DNA from: Chitinophagales bacterium
Lineage (GTDB): Bacteria > Bacteroidota > Bacteroidia > Chitinophagales > UBA2359
Direction of reading: 5' to 3'
Assembly: GCA_020628375.1 (NCBI GenBank)
Contig: JAHDFD010000031.1
Span: 1-34,239 of the forward strand
Length of the DNA: 34,239 bases
Shown here: positions 32,822 to 34,239 of the stretch, one piece after another
Numbering within the stretch: the first letter of the stretch is position 1
How the letters are laid out: the number at the start of each line of letters is the position of its first letter
Notes under the pieces: model-generated
Told to the model about the DNA's origin: nothing
What the model saw: the letters and a program-made list of their open reading frames with translations, nothing else
The model's database searches: none
Translations under genes and position numbers: made by a program

Positions 32822-33739
32822 ATGAATAGAGAACAAAGAATAGAGTTGTCGAAAAAATCATTAAAAGGTATTTCAGTAGGAGATGCCTTTGGAGAAAGTT
32901 TCTTTGGAGAAGCTGATCAGATATTGAAATATATTCAAAAAAGAGAAATACCAGAAACAAGTTGGGAATTTACAGACGATACTGTTATGGCAATAGCAGT
33001 ATTTGAGCAGTTGGAAAAGTATGATACCATACAACAAGATGAATTAGCTCGACAATTTTCAATTAACCATAAACTAGATTTGAATAGAGGATATGGAGCA
33101 ACTGCAAGAAGAATATTAAGAGAAATTGATGAAGGAAAATATTGGAAAGAAGTATCTCAAAATGTATTTGAAGGGATGGGTTCAATGGGAAATGGAGCAT
33201 CAATGAGAGTAAGTCCAATTGGAGCTTATTATTTTGATGATTTACATAAGGTAAAACAATTAGCAATCAAATCAGCGGAAATAACTCATTCAAATATTGA
33301 GGGAATAACGGGAGCAATTGCAGTATCAATAGCAACAGCGATAGCGACAAGACTAAAAATTGAAAAAGTGATAATAAATTCATATGAATTTATAAACCAA
33401 ATAATAGGATTTTTACCAGATTCAGATACTAAATCAAAGATCAAGAAATCGAATTCAATACCATACAGTTATAATATTGAAACCGTTAAATCCATATTAG
33501 GAAATGGCAGTAAGATAATGGCCCAAGATACGATTCCATTTGCAATATGGTGTGCATCAAATAATTTAGGAAACTTTGAAGAATCTATATGGAAAGCAGT
33601 TTCGATATTAGGAGATAGAGATACAATTTGCGCAATAGTAGGAGGAATAACAATAATGTCAACAGAAGAGGTAAATATCCCCAAAGAATGGATGAAAAAA
33701 GTTGAAAATTTTGAAGAAAGTAAATTTAGAAATAAATGA
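32822..33739 (+). CDS. ADP-ribosylglycohydrolase (DraG/ARH family)
   Basis: The 305-residue enzyme has the family motifs in order: GISVGDAFGESF (16-27), the Mg-binding FTDDTVMA (50-57), GNGASMRVSPIG, ITHSNIEGITGAIAVSIA, and the second metal site ILGDRDTICAIVGGI. Canonical members have G-G-D-T-D-T at the last site; here it reads L-G-D-R-D-T, retaining both aspartates. Such enzymes remove ADP-ribose from arginine or other residues, or cleave related ADP-ribosyl conjugates, using two Mg ions. As the last gene of the cassette it may counter ADP-ribosylation by a toxin or regulate a modified host protein; no ADP-ribosyltransferase is in the window. Codon use is AGA/ATA-rich. Confidence 0.9.
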   Translation: MNREQRIELSKKSLKGISVGDAFGESFFGEADQILKYIQKREIPETSWEFTDDTVMAIAVFEQLEKYDTIQQDELARQFSINHKLDLNRGYGATARRILREIDEGKYWKEVSQNVFEGMGSMGNGASMRVSPIGAYYFDDLHKVKQLAIKSAEITHSNIEGITGAIAVSIATAIATRLKIEKVIINSYEFINQIIGFLPDSDTKSKIKKSNSIPYSYNIETVKSILGNGSKIMAQDTIPFAIWCASNNLGNFEESIWKAVSILGDRDTICAIVGGITIMSTEEVNIPKEWMKKVENFEESKFRNK

Positions 33740-33743
33740 ATAT

Positions 33744-33811
33744 GGCATGCAACAATAGCTATACTCCATGCCTGCTTCACGAGCTTGCAGTCACAGTCGT
33801 ACAGCCATGTC
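33744..33811. other. Structured spacer 3 at the cassette's right end
   Basis: GGCATG (33744-33749) pairs with CATGCC (33767-33772), and CTGC with GCAG follows (33772-33790 region). AACAATAGCTATACTCC resembles GGCAATAGCTCCTATTC of spacer 1. The spacer is cut off where the right half of the family-3 element begins at 33813. Confidence 0.4.
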
Positions 33812-33812
33812 C

Positions 33813-33893
33813 CTAAACGCACACAATTTTTCTTACTCAGAACCACAGGCCATTGCTTTTCAATCTAAAATAATTCTTAAACATACTCTAAGC
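33813..33893. repeat. Right half of the split family-3 element
   Basis: CTAAACGCACACAATTTTTC and the next 60 bp align without gaps with 28216-28296 of the intact copy; most differences are C/T changes. It ends in the inverted repeat TTAAACATAC-TCTAAGC that matches the left end at 30655-30671. Confidence 0.85.
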
Positions 33894-33946
33894 TCAATAA
33901 TAAATCTTAACTATAGATTCGTTAAAACAAATAAAATTGCTTTTAT

Positions 33947-34239
33947 ATGTTTAGAATTATTTTATGCTTATTTCTATTCCTTTCTACATTTGAATGTTTA
34001 TCTTTTCATCGTTCTGACTTTCCTCACATTCCTTACGTTTTTCCAAATTTTTGGGATAGCACACCAGATTACAAACAACAACTTTACTGGGAAAATGGTA
34101 ATTTAAAATCTAGCTATGATCTGATTGATAATGAGGTTCAAAGAAAAGACTACTATAAATCAGGTAATTTAAAATGTATTATTTATCAATACTTCGGAAA
34201 AGAATTAAGCCGCAATCTTGCCGAAACACATAACTTTCC
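33947..34239 (+). CDS. Partial gene at right edge: exported MORN-like protein
   Basis: The frame opens with an ATG at 33947 and stays open to the last base (97 codons visible). It begins MFRIILCLFLFLSTFECLSF, a signal peptide with a possible lipobox cysteine at about 17. Two short repeats of the MORN/YwqK-like type follow: YWENGNLKSSYDL and YYKSGNLKCIIYQYFGKEL. Repeats of this kind (x-x-G-x-L-K-x-x-x) are common in Bacteroidota exported proteins and in some toxin-neutralising proteins. The gene is incomplete, so length and full domain order are unknown. It starts about 54 bp after the right end of the split repeat element. Confidence 0.6.
   Translation, partial: MFRIILCLFLFLSTFECLSFHRSDFPHIPYVFPNFWDSTPDYKQQLYWENGNLKSSYDLIDNEVQRKDYYKSGNLKCIIYQYFGKELSRNLAETHNF

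Larger units (their letters stand above)
30655..33893. mobile_element. Split family-3 element carrying a three-gene cassette (3.2 kb)
   Basis: The left end TCTACGTGTATGTTTAA (30655-30671) and right end TTAAACATACTCTAAGC (33877-33893) are inverted repeats matching at 13 of 17 positions, with the inner ten perfect. About 75 bp at the left and 80 bp at the right are collinear with the two halves of the intact 164-bp element at 28133-28296. The intervening 3.08 kb (about 30731-33812) holds three plus-strand genes with heavy use of AGA and ATA codons, unlike uvrC or asd. No transposase or integrase is inside. Either genes were inserted into a miniature element, or the small copy is a deletion product of a larger one. 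Confidence 0.65.

Overview
The window comes from a low-GC member of the phylum Bacteroidota. Two predicted secreted proteins or protein remnants carry type IX secretion (T9SS) type A sorting tails, and a third has an IPTL-type C-terminal sorting segment. Most genes resemble Bacteroidota housekeeping or envelope families. The order cannot be fixed from the sequence alone. No rRNA, tRNA, CRISPR array, transposase or recombinase gene was seen.

Layout. (1) 1-5536: a T9SS-tail fragment and an IPTL-type surface protein, then minus-strand genes for a helix-hairpin-helix protein, a Kir-type K+ channel, an orphan ABC ATPase and a GT4 glycosyltransferase. (2) 5629-8412: a MerR/B12-binding regulator with the CarH-type residues, followed 48 bp later by uvrC. 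(3) 8413-10939: a repeat-rich patch with two 93% identical 86-bp direct repeats, three heptamer tandem arrays, a truncated GNAT gene and a T9SS-exported leucine-rich-like protein. (4) 10940-17747: seven closely spaced minus-strand genes (GT2, R2K ATP-grasp, SAM methyltransferase, double GNAT, acyltransferase-3, ALDH8-like dehydrogenase, SDR). (5) 18144-20495: DEAD-box helicase and asd, separated by a strong terminator hairpin. (6) 20496-21135: a gene-free stretch holding two different miniature transposon-like elements. (7) 21136-28128: a TPR protein, a peptide-binding lipoprotein, two tandem paralogous membrane coiled-coil proteins, a Uma2-family protein, a relic T9SS tail and an unrecognised 462-aa protein. 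(8) 28133-30648: a 164-bp inverted-repeat element, an orphan MNT-type nucleotidyltransferase, an SDR and an acyl-CoA dehydrogenase. (9) 30655-33893: a second copy of the 164-bp element split into halves by about 3.1 kb carrying three AT-rich genes. (10) A partial MORN-like gene runs off the right edge.

The most notable signal is region 9. The left and right halves of one small inverted-repeat element, intact 2.5 kb upstream, bracket a cassette with a 2-oxoglutarate oxygenase/WD40 fusion, a small secreted protein and an ADP-ribosylglycohydrolase. The three genes are separated by structured spacers. No transposase or integrase lies inside, so this looks like a cargo-bearing non-autonomous element or an integrase-less cassette cluster. 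Together with two other miniature-element families that have inverted repeats and target duplications, the window records several small insertion events, all placed between genes. Function assignments rest on motifs read by eye; no database search was run.
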